Shown here: piece after piece, positions 34,732 to 43,593 of the stretch
Position numbering within the stretch: the stretch's first letter is position 1
How the letters are laid out: each line of letters opens with the position of its first letter
From: Streptomyces caniscabiei
GTDB taxonomy: Bacteria > Actinomycetota > Actinomycetes > Streptomycetales > Streptomycetaceae
Length of the DNA: 64,000 nucleotides
Direction of reading: 5' to 3'
Assembly (NCBI RefSeq): GCF_014930365.1
Contig: NZ_JABXWI010000008.1
Location: 186,001-250,000, forward strand
The notes under the pieces: model-generated
Told to the model about the DNA's origin: nothing
What the model saw: only the letters and a program-made list of their open reading frames with translations
Database searches by the model: none
Translations under genes and position numbers: made by a program

Positions 34732-36063
34732 GTGACGACGCTGCACACCGGGGCGGATTCCATCTACGACGTACTGGGGATCGGGTTCGGCCCATCCAAT
34801 CTCGCACTCGCCATCGCATTGCACGAACACTCCGTGGCGTCCGGCACCGAGGACGGACTGCGGGTCGGGTTCCTGGAGAGGCAACCCCGGTTCGGATGGC
34901 ACCGGGGCATGCTCATCGACGACGCCACCATGCAAGTGTCCTTCCTGAAGGACCTGGTGACGATGCGTGACCCCACCAGCGACTTCAGCTTCCTGTGCTA
35001 CCTGCGTGACCGCGGACGTCTGGTCGACTTCCTCAACCTGAAGACACTCTTCCCGCTGCGCATAGAGTTCCACGACTACTTCGAGTGGGCGGCCGCCCGC
35101 GTCGCACACCTCGTCGAGTACTCCGCCGAGGTCGTCTCCGTGCGCCCCGTCACCCGGGACGGCGAGATCCGCTACTTCGACGTCACCAGCCGCACACCCG
35201 GCGACCCGGACAGCCTGACCGTCCGCCGGACCCGCAGCATCTGCGTGGCCACCGGCCTGGAACCCCACCTCCCGCCCGGCGCCGCCCTCTCCGAACGGGT
35301 CTGGCACAACAGCCAGTTGCTGCCCCGCGTCGACCAGGTCGTGCGCTCCGGACAGCCGGTGCGCCGCGCGGTCGTCCTCGGCGCCGGACAGAGCGCGGCG
35401 GAGGCCGTGGACTACCTCCACCGCAGCTTCCCCGAGGCCGAGATCTGCTCGGTCTTCGCCAAGTACGGCTACACGCCCGCCGACGACAGCCCCTTCGCCA
35501 ACAAGATCTTCGATCCCGAGGCCGTCGACCTGTACTACGGCGCGCCCCGCGAGGTGAAGCAGTCGCTGTTCGACTACCACCGCAGCACCAACTACTCCGT
35601 CGTCGACATGGACCTGATCGAGTCCCTGTCCCGGTCCATGTACCAGGAGAAAGTCCAGGGCCGGGAACGGCTGCGGATGATGAACGTCTCCCGGCTGCGC
35701 GAGGTCGAGACCGACACCGAGGACGTCAAGGTGACGGTGGAGTTCCTGCCGACGGGGGAGCGCGAGATCCTCTCCGCCGACCTCCTCGTCTACGCCACCG
35801 GCTACCGGCCCCAGGGCGTCGGCGACAACCTCGGCGAGATCGGCAAACTCTGCCTGCGGGACGACGAGGACGCCCTCATGGTCGGCCGCGACCACCGGGT
35901 CACCACCAACCCCAACGTCACCGCCGACATCTATCTGCAGGGCGGCACCGAGCACACCCACGGCCTCACCTCGACCCTCCTGTCGACCACCGCCGTACGC
36001 GCGGGCGAGATCTGCGCCTCCCTCCTCGCCCGCCGCGCCACGGCCGTGGCGGCGCGGGGGTGA
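34732..36063 (+). CDS. L-ornithine N5-monooxygenase (SidA/PvdA/CchB family)
   Basis: A 443-residue FAD- and NADPH-dependent N-hydroxylating monooxygenase. The FAD motif GIGFGPSNL lies at residues 16-24, the NADPH motif GAGQSAAEA near 217, and the ATGY motif (YATGYRP) near 353. The conserved substrate-side blocks MQVSFLKDLVTMRDP and YLHRSFPEAEI are also present. It oxidises the side-chain amine of ornithine to N5-hydroxyornithine, the precursor of all hydroxamates in the product. The GTG start is preceded by GAAAGG; a nearby ATG (34723) stops at once and is not used. Confidence 0.95.
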   Translation: MTTLHTGADSIYDVLGIGFGPSNLALAIALHEHSVASGTEDGLRVGFLERQPRFGWHRGMLIDDATMQVSFLKDLVTMRDPTSDFSFLCYLRDRGRLVDFLNLKTLFPLRIEFHDYFEWAAARVAHLVEYSAEVVSVRPVTRDGEIRYFDVTSRTPGDPDSLTVRRTRSICVATGLEPHLPPGAALSERVWHNSQLLPRVDQVVRSGQPVRRAVVLGAGQSAAEAVDYLHRSFPEAEICSVFAKYGYTPADDSPFANKIFDPEAVDLYYGAPREVKQSLFDYHRSTNYSVVDMDLIESLSRSMYQEKVQGRERLRMMNVSRLREVETDTEDVKVTVEFLPTGEREILSADLLVYATGYRPQGVGDNLGEIGKLCLRDDEDALMVGRDHRVTTNPNVTADIYLQGGTEHTHGLTSTLLSTTAVRAGEICASLLARRATAVAARG

Positions 36064-36416
36064 TCGACCGCTGAGGTTCGCCCCGGGAGAGCCGGACGAT
36101 CGGATTCCGGGGCGGGCCGGCATCGCGGGGTGATGTTCTCCGTCGCGCCGGCACACGGCGCGACTCCGCACAGCGCCGGTGCGCACGGGACGACCGGCGC
36201 CGTGATACACGCGACCGGGCCGTCCGAACTCCTCCTCCACCGCGGTGACATGCCACCCACAGCCTCCCTGTCGGTCGGGGGCCCGCACCGCACGGGCCGA
36301 CTCGCGGCACCCACGCCCGAGCCGGTGCCCGTCCGACGGGCCTGAGCGGCCGACGAGGGGCGGACGCCGTGCCGCGTGCGCCCCTCGTCGTGGCCGGCGG
36401 TCGACGCGGGCCCGCG
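36064..36416. other. Intergenic region after the siderophore cluster
   Basis: 353 bp between convergent genes. Apart from the hairpin at 36351-36390 nothing convincing is seen. A 71-codon forward frame (36130-36345) has no recognisable features and is not called. Confidence 0.5.
36351..36390. terminator. Bidirectional terminator hairpin
   Basis: Perfect 12-bp arms CGACGAGGGGCG and CGCCCCTCGTCG with a 16-nt loop, just outside the end of the reverse-strand streptophobe gene and downstream of the ornithine hydroxylase. Confidence 0.7.
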
Positions 36417-37703
36417 CTACCGGTGGCCGGGGCGCGCGTCGACCGCGCCCCTTCGTCGTACGCCCTTCGCCAGCGCGCCGCCCAGGGCACCGGTCACGAG
36501 ACCCCACAGCACGGCGAGCCCGAGCGCGGACCACAGGTGGGGGCGCAGGTACAGTTCTCCGCCCAGATCGCCGCCGAGGTCGCCGATGCCGAGCACCGAC
36601 AGTCCGTAGTGCGCGGAGACCCGGCCCACCAGACAGATCGTCAGGACGGTGAGGGCGAGCGCGGCCGCCATGTGCACCCCATGCTGCCACCACCGCACCC
36701 GGGCCGGGGAGCGGGCCGCCATCACGAACGCGGCGAGCGTCAGCAGCACGGCGTTCACGAGCAGCAGCCACCAGACCCGGCCGTCGTACTCGGCGAGGGA
36801 GCCCAGGTTCAGGGTCGACACGTCGGGGCCGCGCACGACCTCGTCCAGGATCTTCGGCATCGGCAGCCCGAAGGGCCCCTCGACCTGGCTGTCCCAGGTC
36901 GCGCCCAGCCCGATCGTGAGGACCAGCCACATCACGTTCGGCAGCCCCAGCAGGATCACCGCGGCCGTCTCGGCGGCGTGCCCCCGGGTCAGCGCCACCA
37001 CCACCGCGATCACCAGCCCGATGCCGACGTACGCCAGCAGCAGGCCCACCATCGCGTAAGCGGCGGGCCGCACCGATTCCTGGAACCGCAGCAGCCGCGC
37101 CGGGAGCGGTGCGCCGCGCGACACCAGCAGCGCCAGGACCAGAACACCGGCGAGCCACAGCAGCCCGAAGAACGCGGTCGGTGCCATGGCCGTCTCGAAG
37201 CCCACCTCGGCGGAGGTGCCGAAGAAGTCGCCCACGTCGCCGAGGGAGATGTCGAAGTCCTGGCGGGCCGCGAGCGCGAGACCGATCAGCGCCACGAGCC
37301 ACAGGACCGCGATCCGGGCGGCCCAGCCCGCGAGTTCGCCCGCCCCCGCGACCGCCCGGTGCCGCAGCGGCCGCAGGAATCCGGCGGCGATCACCAGCGC
37401 GCCGACGAGGGTCACCGACAGCGGGACCACGGTCAGGCCCGCCCGCGTCTCGGCGAGGGCCCCGGCGTCGCCGGAGAGCTCGATGGTGCCGCCCACCGCC
37501 GTCACCACGGTGGCCGCGACGACCCGGGGGAACGCGCCGTCCGGGAGGTCCGTCGCGCCCGCCGCCCAGAGCCCGAGGGACGCCGTCACGATCATCGCGA
37601 GCAGCCCGGCCAGCACGGCTCCGAGGGCATGGAGCCAGCCGTGGCGGGAGACCGCCCGTTCGGACGGAGCCGTCGGCCGCGGACGCAGGGTCTGGGGACT
37701 CAC
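36417..37703 (-). CDS. Streptophobe-like multi-pass membrane protein
   Basis: A protein of about 428 residues with around ten hydrophobic helices and no enzymatic motif. It resembles the streptophobe family of Streptomyces membrane proteins: a first helix near residue 25, a long periplasmic-type segment with FFGTSAEVGFETAM, and late WWLLLVNAVLLT and LGLAVLWGLVTGALGGALAKG helices. The start is uncertain. GTG 37703 (MSPQTLRP) or GTG 37712 are both possible and neither has a clear ribosome site. Function unknown. It is divergent from the DUF6777-like gene. Confidence 0.7.
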   Translation of the reverse strand: MSPQTLRPRPTAPSERAVSRHGWLHALGAVLAGLLAMIVTASLGLWAAGATDLPDGAFPRVVAATVVTAVGGTIELSGDAGALAETRAGLTVVPLSVTLVGALVIAAGFLRPLRHRAVAGAGELAGWAARIAVLWLVALIGLALAARQDFDISLGDVGDFFGTSAEVGFETAMAPTAFFGLLWLAGVLVLALLVSRGAPLPARLLRFQESVRPAAYAMVGLLLAYVGIGLVIAVVVALTRGHAAETAAVILLGLPNVMWLVLTIGLGATWDSQVEGPFGLPMPKILDEVVRGPDVSTLNLGSLAEYDGRVWWLLLVNAVLLTLAAFVMAARSPARVRWWQHGVHMAAALALTVLTICLVGRVSAHYGLSVLGIGDLGGDLGGELYLRPHLWSALGLAVLWGLVTGALGGALAKGVRRRGAVDARPGHR

Positions 37704-37877
37704 TCTTGCCACGCTAAGCACGGCCGGGGCACTCCGCGCGGCGAGCCCGCGGACCCGGGGCCGACGCCGTTCGGCTTGCGAGTGGCACGGGACCAGAGCA
37801 CACAATGGGCCTGTTGTGGAGCAAAACGCCGTCATCGGCGTGAATCGCCGCAGAATCCCTACGGCGGGAGAAGCCCC

Positions 37878-39224
37878 GTGAGCGCCGACCAACCGTCCTC
37901 CGGCCGCCCGACCGGCCCGCCCTCCGGCCCCCTGTCCGGGCCGTCGCAGCCCGGCCCCACCCCGCACGACCCGACCCGGCCGAGCGTCGAACGGCCGCCG
38001 GAACCGCCGAGCGGAGCCTCGGGCGCGGGCGGAACGGGCGACTCAGGTGGCGGACCCGGCGGCCCTGGAGGGCCTGGTGGACAGGGAGGGCCTGGCGGCC
38101 CCGAGGGCCCCGGTGGGCCGGGCGGGACCCCGGGCGGCTCCGGGGCGGGACCCGGGGGCCCCAGCCGTCCGTGGTGGCGGTCCGCTCCCCGCGTCGCCCT
38201 CATCGCCCTCGCGGCCGTCGTCGCCGTCGTCCTGGTCGTCGTCCTCACCCGCTCCGACGACGCGGGCGGCTCGGCGGACGGCGAGGTCTTCCTCCAGGCC
38301 GCCGGCAAGTCCGGCCCCGACCCGTTCACCGAGTCGACCGCGAAGGACAGCTCCACCCCACCCGAGACCCCCACGGCGACACCGACCCGATCGGACCCCG
38401 CCAACGTGACCCGCGCCGTGGACGGTGCGGCCGCCGGCCTCTACGGCGGCACCCGCAACGTCTCCAGCTGCGACGTCGAGAAGCAGATCGAGGTGCTCGG
38501 GGCGAACCCCGCCAAGAACGAAGCGTTCGCCGCCGTCGCCGGCGTCGAGCCCTCCGGCGTACCCGCCTATCTGCGCGAGCTCACCCCGGTGCAGCTGCGC
38601 ATGGACACCCGCGTCACCAACCACGGCTACCGCGACGGCGCCGCCACCAGCTACCAGGCAGTCCTCCAGGCCGGCACCGCCGTCCTCGTCGACGACCGCG
38701 GGGTGCCCCGGGTGCGGTGCGCCTGCGGCAACCCGCTGAAGCCGCCGGTCGCCCTGAAGACCACACCGGAGCCGAAGGGCGACTCCTGGCCGTCGTACCG
38801 GCCGCAGAACGTGGTGGTGGTCGAGCCCTCGACGGTGATCATCAACGTGTTCGTCCTCTACGACCCCGAGCGCGACGACTGGTTCACCCGCCCCTCCGGC
38901 GACACAGGGGGCAAGGACAAGAAGACCACCCCGCCCGTCGACCAGCCCTCCCCGTCGGCGTCCACGTCGTTCTCCGAGGAACCGCCCACCGAGTCGCCCG
39001 AACCGTGTCCCTCGACCCCGGGCGGAGCCGAGGGCGACGAGACCGCCAGTCCGTGCCCCTCCTCGTCCTCGGTGACCCCCTCCACCTCCGCACCGACGGA
39101 GACCCGGACCCCCGCGCCCGAGCCGGACAGCCCCGAGACCGCCGACTCGCCGCCGGACGACACGACGACGAGCGGGTCGGCGTCCCTCCACGACATCCCG
39201 GAGCCGGTCATCCCGAACTCGTGA
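37878..39224 (+). CDS. DUF6777-like single-pass membrane protein with Gly/Pro-rich N-terminus
   Basis: A 448-residue protein. Residues 1-95 are Pro/Ser/Gly-rich, with a collagen-like GGPGGPGG run at about 58-83. One membrane helix lies at about 105-124. The outer domain contains DPFTESTAKD, GLYGGTRN and two Cys pairs (SSCDVEKQIEVLG and RCACGNPLKPP), which resemble the actinobacterial DUF6777 domain as I recall it. A low-complexity Ser/Thr/Pro/Glu tail ends the protein. The GTG start follows GGGAG. The topology suggests the C-terminal domain is outside the membrane. No function is known to me. Confidence 0.75.
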   Translation: MSADQPSSGRPTGPPSGPLSGPSQPGPTPHDPTRPSVERPPEPPSGASGAGGTGDSGGGPGGPGGPGGQGGPGGPEGPGGPGGTPGGSGAGPGGPSRPWWRSAPRVALIALAAVVAVVLVVVLTRSDDAGGSADGEVFLQAAGKSGPDPFTESTAKDSSTPPETPTATPTRSDPANVTRAVDGAAAGLYGGTRNVSSCDVEKQIEVLGANPAKNEAFAAVAGVEPSGVPAYLRELTPVQLRMDTRVTNHGYRDGAATSYQAVLQAGTAVLVDDRGVPRVRCACGNPLKPPVALKTTPEPKGDSWPSYRPQNVVVVEPSTVIINVFVLYDPERDDWFTRPSGDTGGKDKKTTPPVDQPSPSASTSFSEEPPTESPEPCPSTPGGAEGDETASPCPSSSSVTPSTSAPTETRTPAPEPDSPETADSPPDDTTTSGSASLHDIPEPVIPNS

Positions 39225-39237
39225 CCGGCCCGCCGGG

Positions 39238-39285
39238 CGGCCCCGGGGACTGCCGACCCGTTCCGTCCGGCAGTCCCCGGGGCCG
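39238..39285. terminator. Bidirectional terminator, 18-bp perfect stem
   Basis: Arms CGGCCCCGGGGACTGCCG and CGGCAGTCCCCGGGGCCG around a 12-nt loop, between two convergent genes. Confidence 0.85.
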
Positions 39286-39291
39286 CATCTC

Positions 39292-40764
39292 TCACTCGTC
39301 GATCGCCGACCCGAACAACGCGTCCACGGCGGGCGCCCCGAGCGAGGCGGCGTTGAAGGTCCACGACCCCGACGCCGTGATGCCGCCCGCGCCCGCCGAC
39401 AGCACCCAGACATGGCCGTCGTCGGTGTTCTCGCCCGGCGCGGCGGCCAGCAGCCCGAAGCGGCCGTCGCCGTTCGGGTCGGTCAACCGGACCTGGGCGC
39501 CCCACTTGTCGCCCTTCTCGGCCGCGCCCGGCACGTCCGCCGAGTTCTGGTCCCAGGACCTGGCGCCGGTCGAGGTCAGCCCGGAGGCCGAGCCGCGCAG
39601 CACCCACACGGCACCGGCGTCCCGCACCGCGCCGATGTCCTCGCCCGCGGCACCGATCGCCACGTCCGCGTAGCCGTCCCCGTCGGTGTCCGCGACCGAC
39701 AGGTCCGAGCCCCAGCCGTCACCGGCCTCGGCGACCCCGGGCACGCCGTCGGAGTCCTGCACCCACCAGTCCGGCTCGGCCGCCGGTCCGTCCGGACCGC
39801 CGAGCCGTACGCCCACCAGGCCGCCCGTCATGGTCTCGCCGGGCTGGTCGTCCGGGGAGTTCGGCTCACCGGTCACCAGGTCGTCGTACCCGTCGCCGTT
39901 GATGTCGCCGGACGCCGCCACCGGACCGCCGCGCAGATCACGCTCGTACGTCAGTCCGTCGGCGTTCCCCGACAGATAGGTCGACCAGCCGTAGCCGGGT
40001 TCGTCACCGACGCTGAGTCCCGACACGACGAGGTCGGCGAAGCCGTTCTTGTCGTAGTCGCCCGTGGTCAGGGACTTGGCGGCGATCTGGCGGGCCGCGG
40101 CGGACTTCGGCCCGACCCGCCGGGTGGTCTCGTGGCGCATCGAGGCGCGGGCCGCCTCGTCGTACGCGAACAGCTCCACGTCGTACCCGTCGAGGACGGC
40201 GAGGAGGTCGCCCTCCGTCTCGGCGGTGAAGCGCGCGGCGGCGAGGCCGAGGCCGAACCGCTCGCCGGCGGCGGGTTCCTGGGTCTCCAGCCAGTCGCTC
40301 GCGGCGCCCGTGAGCCCGGCCTTCGAGCCCCACAGGATGGCGACGCCGCCCGCGTCCTTCAGGGTGCCGAGGTCCTCGCCGGGGATGCCGACCACCGCGT
40401 CGTCGAACCCGTCGCCGTCCAGGTCGCCGGTGGCGACCGCCCGGCCGAAGCCGTCGCCGGCCTCGGCCGCCCCCGCGACCCCCGAGGTCGACTGGCTGAA
40501 CCGGGCCACGTTGCCGGTGTCGATGCCTCTGGCCGAGCCGTACTGCACGGTCACCAGCCCCGCGCCCTTGCTGCCGCTGACGGTGGCACCGGGCGCGCCG
40601 ACCAGCACGTCCTCGTAGCCGTCGCCGTTGAAGTCGCTGTTACGGTCACTGGCTTGCGTACTGCCGGGCACCCCCGCGTAGGCCGACGGCGCGGCGACGA
40701 TCGCCGCGCCGGAGACGAGAAGAAAGGCGGCTGCCGCGAGGGCAGCCGAACGGTTCTTGCGCAT
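39292..40764 (-). CDS. Secreted FG-GAP (integrin-alpha-like) repeat protein
   Basis: A 490-residue secreted protein. A Sec signal peptide (MRKNRSAALAAAAFLLVSGAA, ending near SAYA) is followed by about six FG-GAP/beta-propeller blades. Each blade carries a calcium-binding DxDGDGxxD-type loop: DFNGDGYEDV, DLDGDGFDDA, DYDKNGFADL, DINGDGYDDL, DTDGDGYADV and DPNGDGRFG. Several blades include a GAPGE or GIPGED turn. Such proteins fold as extracellular seven-bladed propellers that bind ligands or surfaces. The ATG at 40764 is chosen because it starts the signal peptide. Confidence 0.9.
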   Translation of the reverse strand: MRKNRSAALAAAAFLLVSGAAIVAAPSAYAGVPGSTQASDRNSDFNGDGYEDVLVGAPGATVSGSKGAGLVTVQYGSARGIDTGNVARFSQSTSGVAGAAEAGDGFGRAVATGDLDGDGFDDAVVGIPGEDLGTLKDAGGVAILWGSKAGLTGAASDWLETQEPAAGERFGLGLAAARFTAETEGDLLAVLDGYDVELFAYDEAARASMRHETTRRVGPKSAAARQIAAKSLTTGDYDKNGFADLVVSGLSVGDEPGYGWSTYLSGNADGLTYERDLRGGPVAASGDINGDGYDDLVTGEPNSPDDQPGETMTGGLVGVRLGGPDGPAAEPDWWVQDSDGVPGVAEAGDGWGSDLSVADTDGDGYADVAIGAAGEDIGAVRDAGAVWVLRGSASGLTSTGARSWDQNSADVPGAAEKGDKWGAQVRLTDPNGDGRFGLLAAAPGENTDDGHVWVLSAGAGGITASGSWTFNAASLGAPAVDALFGSAIDE

Positions 40765-40937
40765 GTACGGCTCCAAAGAGTAAGAACGGCCGGGCTGCGC
40801 GGGGGTATCCGGAAAGGGCCCGTTCCTTGCCCGGCGTCCTGTTCGACCGCGGAGGAGGGGGAAGGGTTGCACGGACAGGAGCGACAGAAAGGACCGGCCG
40901 GGGGAAAAGCGGTGGCGCGCCGGCCCGGTGAGCGCCG

Positions 40938-41570
40938 ATGCTCCTCCGCATGACCGACCGACGCGGGACGCTGCCCGACGCACAGCCCTTGCAGGAACAG
41001 CCTCAGCACGAACAGCCGCTGCCCGAGCGGCGGCCCGGGTGGGGTGACCGCTTCGTCGGCCCCGAGGGGGACCCGCGCGCCGACGGTGGCTTCGAAGGGG
41101 AACGGGCCACCCTCGTCGGATACCTCCGCAACCAGCGCCTCACCCTGGAGTTGAAGTGCGCGGGTCTCGACGCCGAGGCATTGGCCCGCCGTTCGGTGCC
41201 GCCGTCCAACATGTCGCTGCTCGGGCTCGTACGCCACCTGGCCGGCGTCGAACAGTACTGGTTCCGCGAGGCGTTGGCGGGCCGGCCGGAGCCTCGCCAC
41301 TACCGCGCCGGCGAGGACCCCGACGGGGACTTCAACGGCGCCGTGGCCGACCCCGAGGCCGTGGCCGACGCCTGGCGGACCTGGCGCGCGGAGGTCGACT
41401 TCGCCGAGCGCTTCGTGGCCGCCGCCCCCGACCTGGCCGTCACCGGACAGCACGACGGCGAGCCCGTCGCCCTGCGCGAGGTGCTGGTCCACCTGATCGA
41501 GGAGTACGCCCGCCACAACGGCCACGCCGACTTCCTGCGCGAACGGATCGACGGCCGCATCGGCCAGTGA
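40938..41570 (+). CDS. DinB/DUF664 family protein
   Basis: A 210-residue protein of the DinB-like four-helix-bundle fold, often metal-binding and in some cases thiol-dependent. Visible family elements are ERATLVGYLRNQRLTLE, the His in SLLGLVRHLAGVEQYWF and the pair in HLIEEYARHNGHADFLRE, whose three His residues form the usual metal site. The first 40 residues are polar and variable. ATG 40938 is used, with GGTGAG upstream; ATG 40950 is an alternative. It stands alone, divergent from the FG-GAP gene. Confidence 0.85.
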   Translation: MLLRMTDRRGTLPDAQPLQEQPQHEQPLPERRPGWGDRFVGPEGDPRADGGFEGERATLVGYLRNQRLTLELKCAGLDAEALARRSVPPSNMSLLGLVRHLAGVEQYWFREALAGRPEPRHYRAGEDPDGDFNGAVADPEAVADAWRTWRAEVDFAERFVAAAPDLAVTGQHDGEPVALREVLVHLIEEYARHNGHADFLRERIDGRIGQ

Positions 41571-41650
41571 CGCCCGGCGCGGAACCGGATTCCCCTCAGG
41601 GCGGAACGCCACCCCCTTCCCCTCCCGCCCGCCGTTCCTAGGCTGGAGAA

Positions 41651-42004
41651 GTGAGCCCACACGCCTCGAACCAAGCCCGAGTCATCCCCCTGCGCCCGGC
41701 CGCGGCCCCGCCTGCCGGCCCGCCCGCCAGGGAGCCCCTGTGGCGCGACCTCGTCGGCGACGTGCTCCGCCGCGAGCGCCTGGCCCAGGAACGCACCCTG
41801 AAGGACGTCGCCGACGCGGCCCGTATCTCGATGCCGTACCTCTCCGAGGTGGAACGCGGCCGCAAGGAGGCCTCGTCGGAGGTCCTCGCGGCAGCCGCTC
41901 AGGCCCTGGGCCTGGGCCTCGGGGACCTGCTCTCCCTGGCCCAGACCGAACTGACCCGCAGTACGCCCAAGGCCTCCTACAACGGCCTGTGCCTCGTGGC
42001 CTGA
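41651..42004 (+). CDS. popR: PopR-type XRE regulator of the clpP3-clpP4 operon
   Basis: A 117-residue helix-turn-helix protein. The DNA-binding helices lie at about 49-72 (TLKDVADAARISMPYLSEVERGR), as in ClgR/PopR regulators. It sits next to, and converges with, a ClpP3/ClpP4 pair whose promoter has two sites matching the PopR palindrome, so I assign it to PopR. The C-terminus reads NGLCLVA. In S. lividans, PopR is itself a ClpP1P2 substrate through its C-terminal Ala residues, and a terminal -LVA resembles an ssrA-type degron. The GTG start follows GGAG. Confidence 0.85.
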   Translation: MSPHASNQARVIPLRPAAAPPAGPPAREPLWRDLVGDVLRRERLAQERTLKDVADAARISMPYLSEVERGRKEASSEVLAAAAQALGLGLGDLLSLAQTELTRSTPKASYNGLCLVA

Positions 42005-42088
42005 CCGGGTTCGACGGTTCGCCCCAGGGGGCGGGGGTTCCCGCTCGTCCGGCGACCGCGGGTCGGACGTGGTCGCTCGCGCAGTTCC

Positions 42089-42110
42089 CCGCGCCCCTGA
42101 CGGGGCGCGG
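42089..42110. terminator. Terminator hairpin within a Streptomyces-type repeated intergenic element
   Basis: 9-bp arms CCGCGCCCC and GGGGCGCGG with a 4-nt loop, between the convergent popR and clpP4 genes. The surrounding CGCAGTTCCCCGCGCCCC string resembles a dispersed intergenic repeat that I recall as common in Streptomyces genomes. Confidence 0.7.
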
Positions 42111-42113
42111 GCC

Positions 42114-42716
42114 TCACACCCCCACCGGCCGCCGGCTCAACACCTCGTCGGCCAGCCCGTACCCGACCGCCTCCTCCGCGGTGAACACCTTGTCCCGGTC
42201 CATGTCGGCCCGCAGTTCCGGCACTTCGCGTCCCGTGTGCCGCGCGAGCACCCTCTCGACCTGCGCTCGGATCCGCACCATCTCCTTGGCCTGGAGGGCG
42301 AGATCGGAGACCGTGCCCTGACGGCCTCCGCTCGCCGGCTGTCCCAGCAGCACCCGCGCGTGCTCCAGCACGAAGCGTCGCCCGGGATCCCCGCCCGCCA
42401 GCAGCACCGCCGCCGTCGAGGCCGCCTGCCCCACACAGAGGGTCGAGATCGGCGCGCGGACGTACGACATCGTGTCGTAGATCGCCATCAGCGAAGTGAA
42501 CGAGCCGCCGGGGGAGTTGATGTAGACGGAGATCTCGCGGTCCGGCATCGCGGCCTCCAGATGGAGGAGCTGGGCGATGACGACGTTCGCCACCCCGTCG
42601 TCGATCTCCGTGCCGAGGAAGACGATCCGTTCGGAGAGCAGGCGGCTGAAGACGTCGTAGGACCGCTCGCCCTGCGCGGTCCGCTCGACCACGTTCGGAA
42701 TGGTGTACGTCCCCAT
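42114..42716 (-). CDS. clpP4: ClpP-family protease subunit (ClpP4) lacking the catalytic histidine
   Basis: A 200-residue ClpP-fold protein: [13 protein letters not shown], the YINSPGG oxyanion-region motif (65-71), nucleophile Ser100 in GQAAST, and Asp175 in DMDRDKVF. The histidine of the triad, normally in a HQP motif, is replaced by Gly125 ([10 protein letters not shown]). The protein may therefore be proteolytically inactive alone and act as a structural or regulatory ring partner of ClpP3. Its ATG overlaps the ClpP3 stop (TGATG), so the two are translationally coupled. Confidence 0.9.
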   Translation of the reverse strand: MGTYTIPNVVERTAQGERSYDVFSRLLSERIVFLGTEIDDGVANVVIAQLLHLEAAMPDREISVYINSPGGSFTSLMAIYDTMSYVRAPISTLCVGQAASTAAVLLAGGDPGRRFVLEHARVLLGQPASGGRQGTVSDLALQAKEMVRIRAQVERVLARHTGREVPELRADMDRDKVFTAEEAVGYGLADEVLSRRPVGV

Positions 42717-43372
42717 CACTGCAGTCCCATCCGTCGACGCGAGGAGGCCGGCCGGACGTCGTCGAGCGACTCGACGACCCGGTCGACCATGCCGTACTCC
42801 CGGGCCTGTTCGGCCGTGAACCAGCGGTCGCGGTCGCCGTCCCGGGAGACCGTCTCCTCGGTCTGCCCGGTGTGCTCCGCGGTGATCCGCTCGATGGCCC
42901 GCTTGGTGAAGTCCAGGTTCTCCGCCTGGATCTCGATGTCCGCGGTGGTGCCGCCGATGCCTGCCGACGGCTGGTGCATCATGATCCGCGCGTTGGGCAG
43001 CGCGAACCGCTTGCCGCGGGCGCCGACGGTCAGCAGGAACTGGCCCATGCTCGCCGCGAAACCCATCGCCAGCGTGGACACGTCGTTCGGGATCAGCCGC
43101 ATCGTGTCGTAGATGGCGAGGCCGGCCGTCACCGAACCGCCGGGGCTGTTGATGTAGAGGCTGATGTCGGTGCGCGGATCCTCCGCAGACAGCACCAGCA
43201 ACTGGGCGCACACCCGGTTGGCGGAGACCTCGTCGACCTGGGTGCCGAGGAAGACGATCCGCTGGGCGAGGAGCTGCGCGGCGAGATGGTCGTCGAAGCG
43301 CGACGGCGGGGTGTCGCCCTCCTCCGCGCGCGGGGCGAGCAGCGGGGCCCGGCCGGTGATCAGTGGAGCCAC
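42716..43372 (-). CDS. clpP3: ATP-dependent Clp protease proteolytic subunit ClpP3
   Basis: A 218-residue ClpP with a complete Ser108 (FAASMGQ), His133 (MMHQPSAG), Asp182 (GDRDRWF) triad and the YINSPGGS motif. It forms the barrel of the Clp protease that degrades unfolded substrates delivered by Clp ATPases. Start GTG 43372 follows GGGAGGAA. In Streptomyces the clpP3-clpP4 operon is normally silent and is induced by PopR when ClpP1P2 is impaired; the operator sites at 43453-43482 support that here. Confidence 0.92.
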   Translation of the reverse strand: MAPLITGRAPLLAPRAEEGDTPPSRFDDHLAAQLLAQRIVFLGTQVDEVSANRVCAQLLVLSAEDPRTDISLYINSPGGSVTAGLAIYDTMRLIPNDVSTLAMGFAASMGQFLLTVGARGKRFALPNARIMMHQPSAGIGGTTADIEIQAENLDFTKRAIERITAEHTGQTEETVSRDGDRDRWFTAEQAREYGMVDRVVESLDDVRPASSRRRMGLQ

Positions 43373-43452
43373 GGTTCCTCCCTGGGGGTGAACGCGACCG
43401 CGGTGGCCGCTGTCTCCACCCTCCCCAGGAATCGGCTCTCACCTGGCCTTTC

Positions 43453-43482
43453 TCTGCCCACGGCAGATTCGCCGACAGCAGA
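43453..43482. promoter_or_regulatory. Two tandem PopR operator sites
   Basis: TCTGCC-CAC-GGCAGA (43453-43467) is an exact match to the PopR palindrome TCTGCC-3N-GGCAGA that I recall for S. lividans clpP3. Immediately adjacent, TTCGCC-GAC-AGCAGA (43468-43482) matches 9 of 12 palindrome positions. They lie 81-110 bp upstream of the clpP3 start, where an activator would sit. Confidence 0.85.
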
Positions 43483-43593
43483 GCGCCACCGGCCCGCCCC
43501 CACCCGGCACATCCCGTGCCCGCGCCACCGATGAGTTTCCGGACCAGCATCGGTCGACACAGGAGACGACACACCCCGCCGGAGGAGGCGCAC

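Noticed and set aside
36130-36345. A 71-codon forward ORF in the gap after the ornithine hydroxylase
   Set aside because: No family resemblance, no clear ribosome site and the composition of non-coding GC-rich DNA; kept as intergenic.
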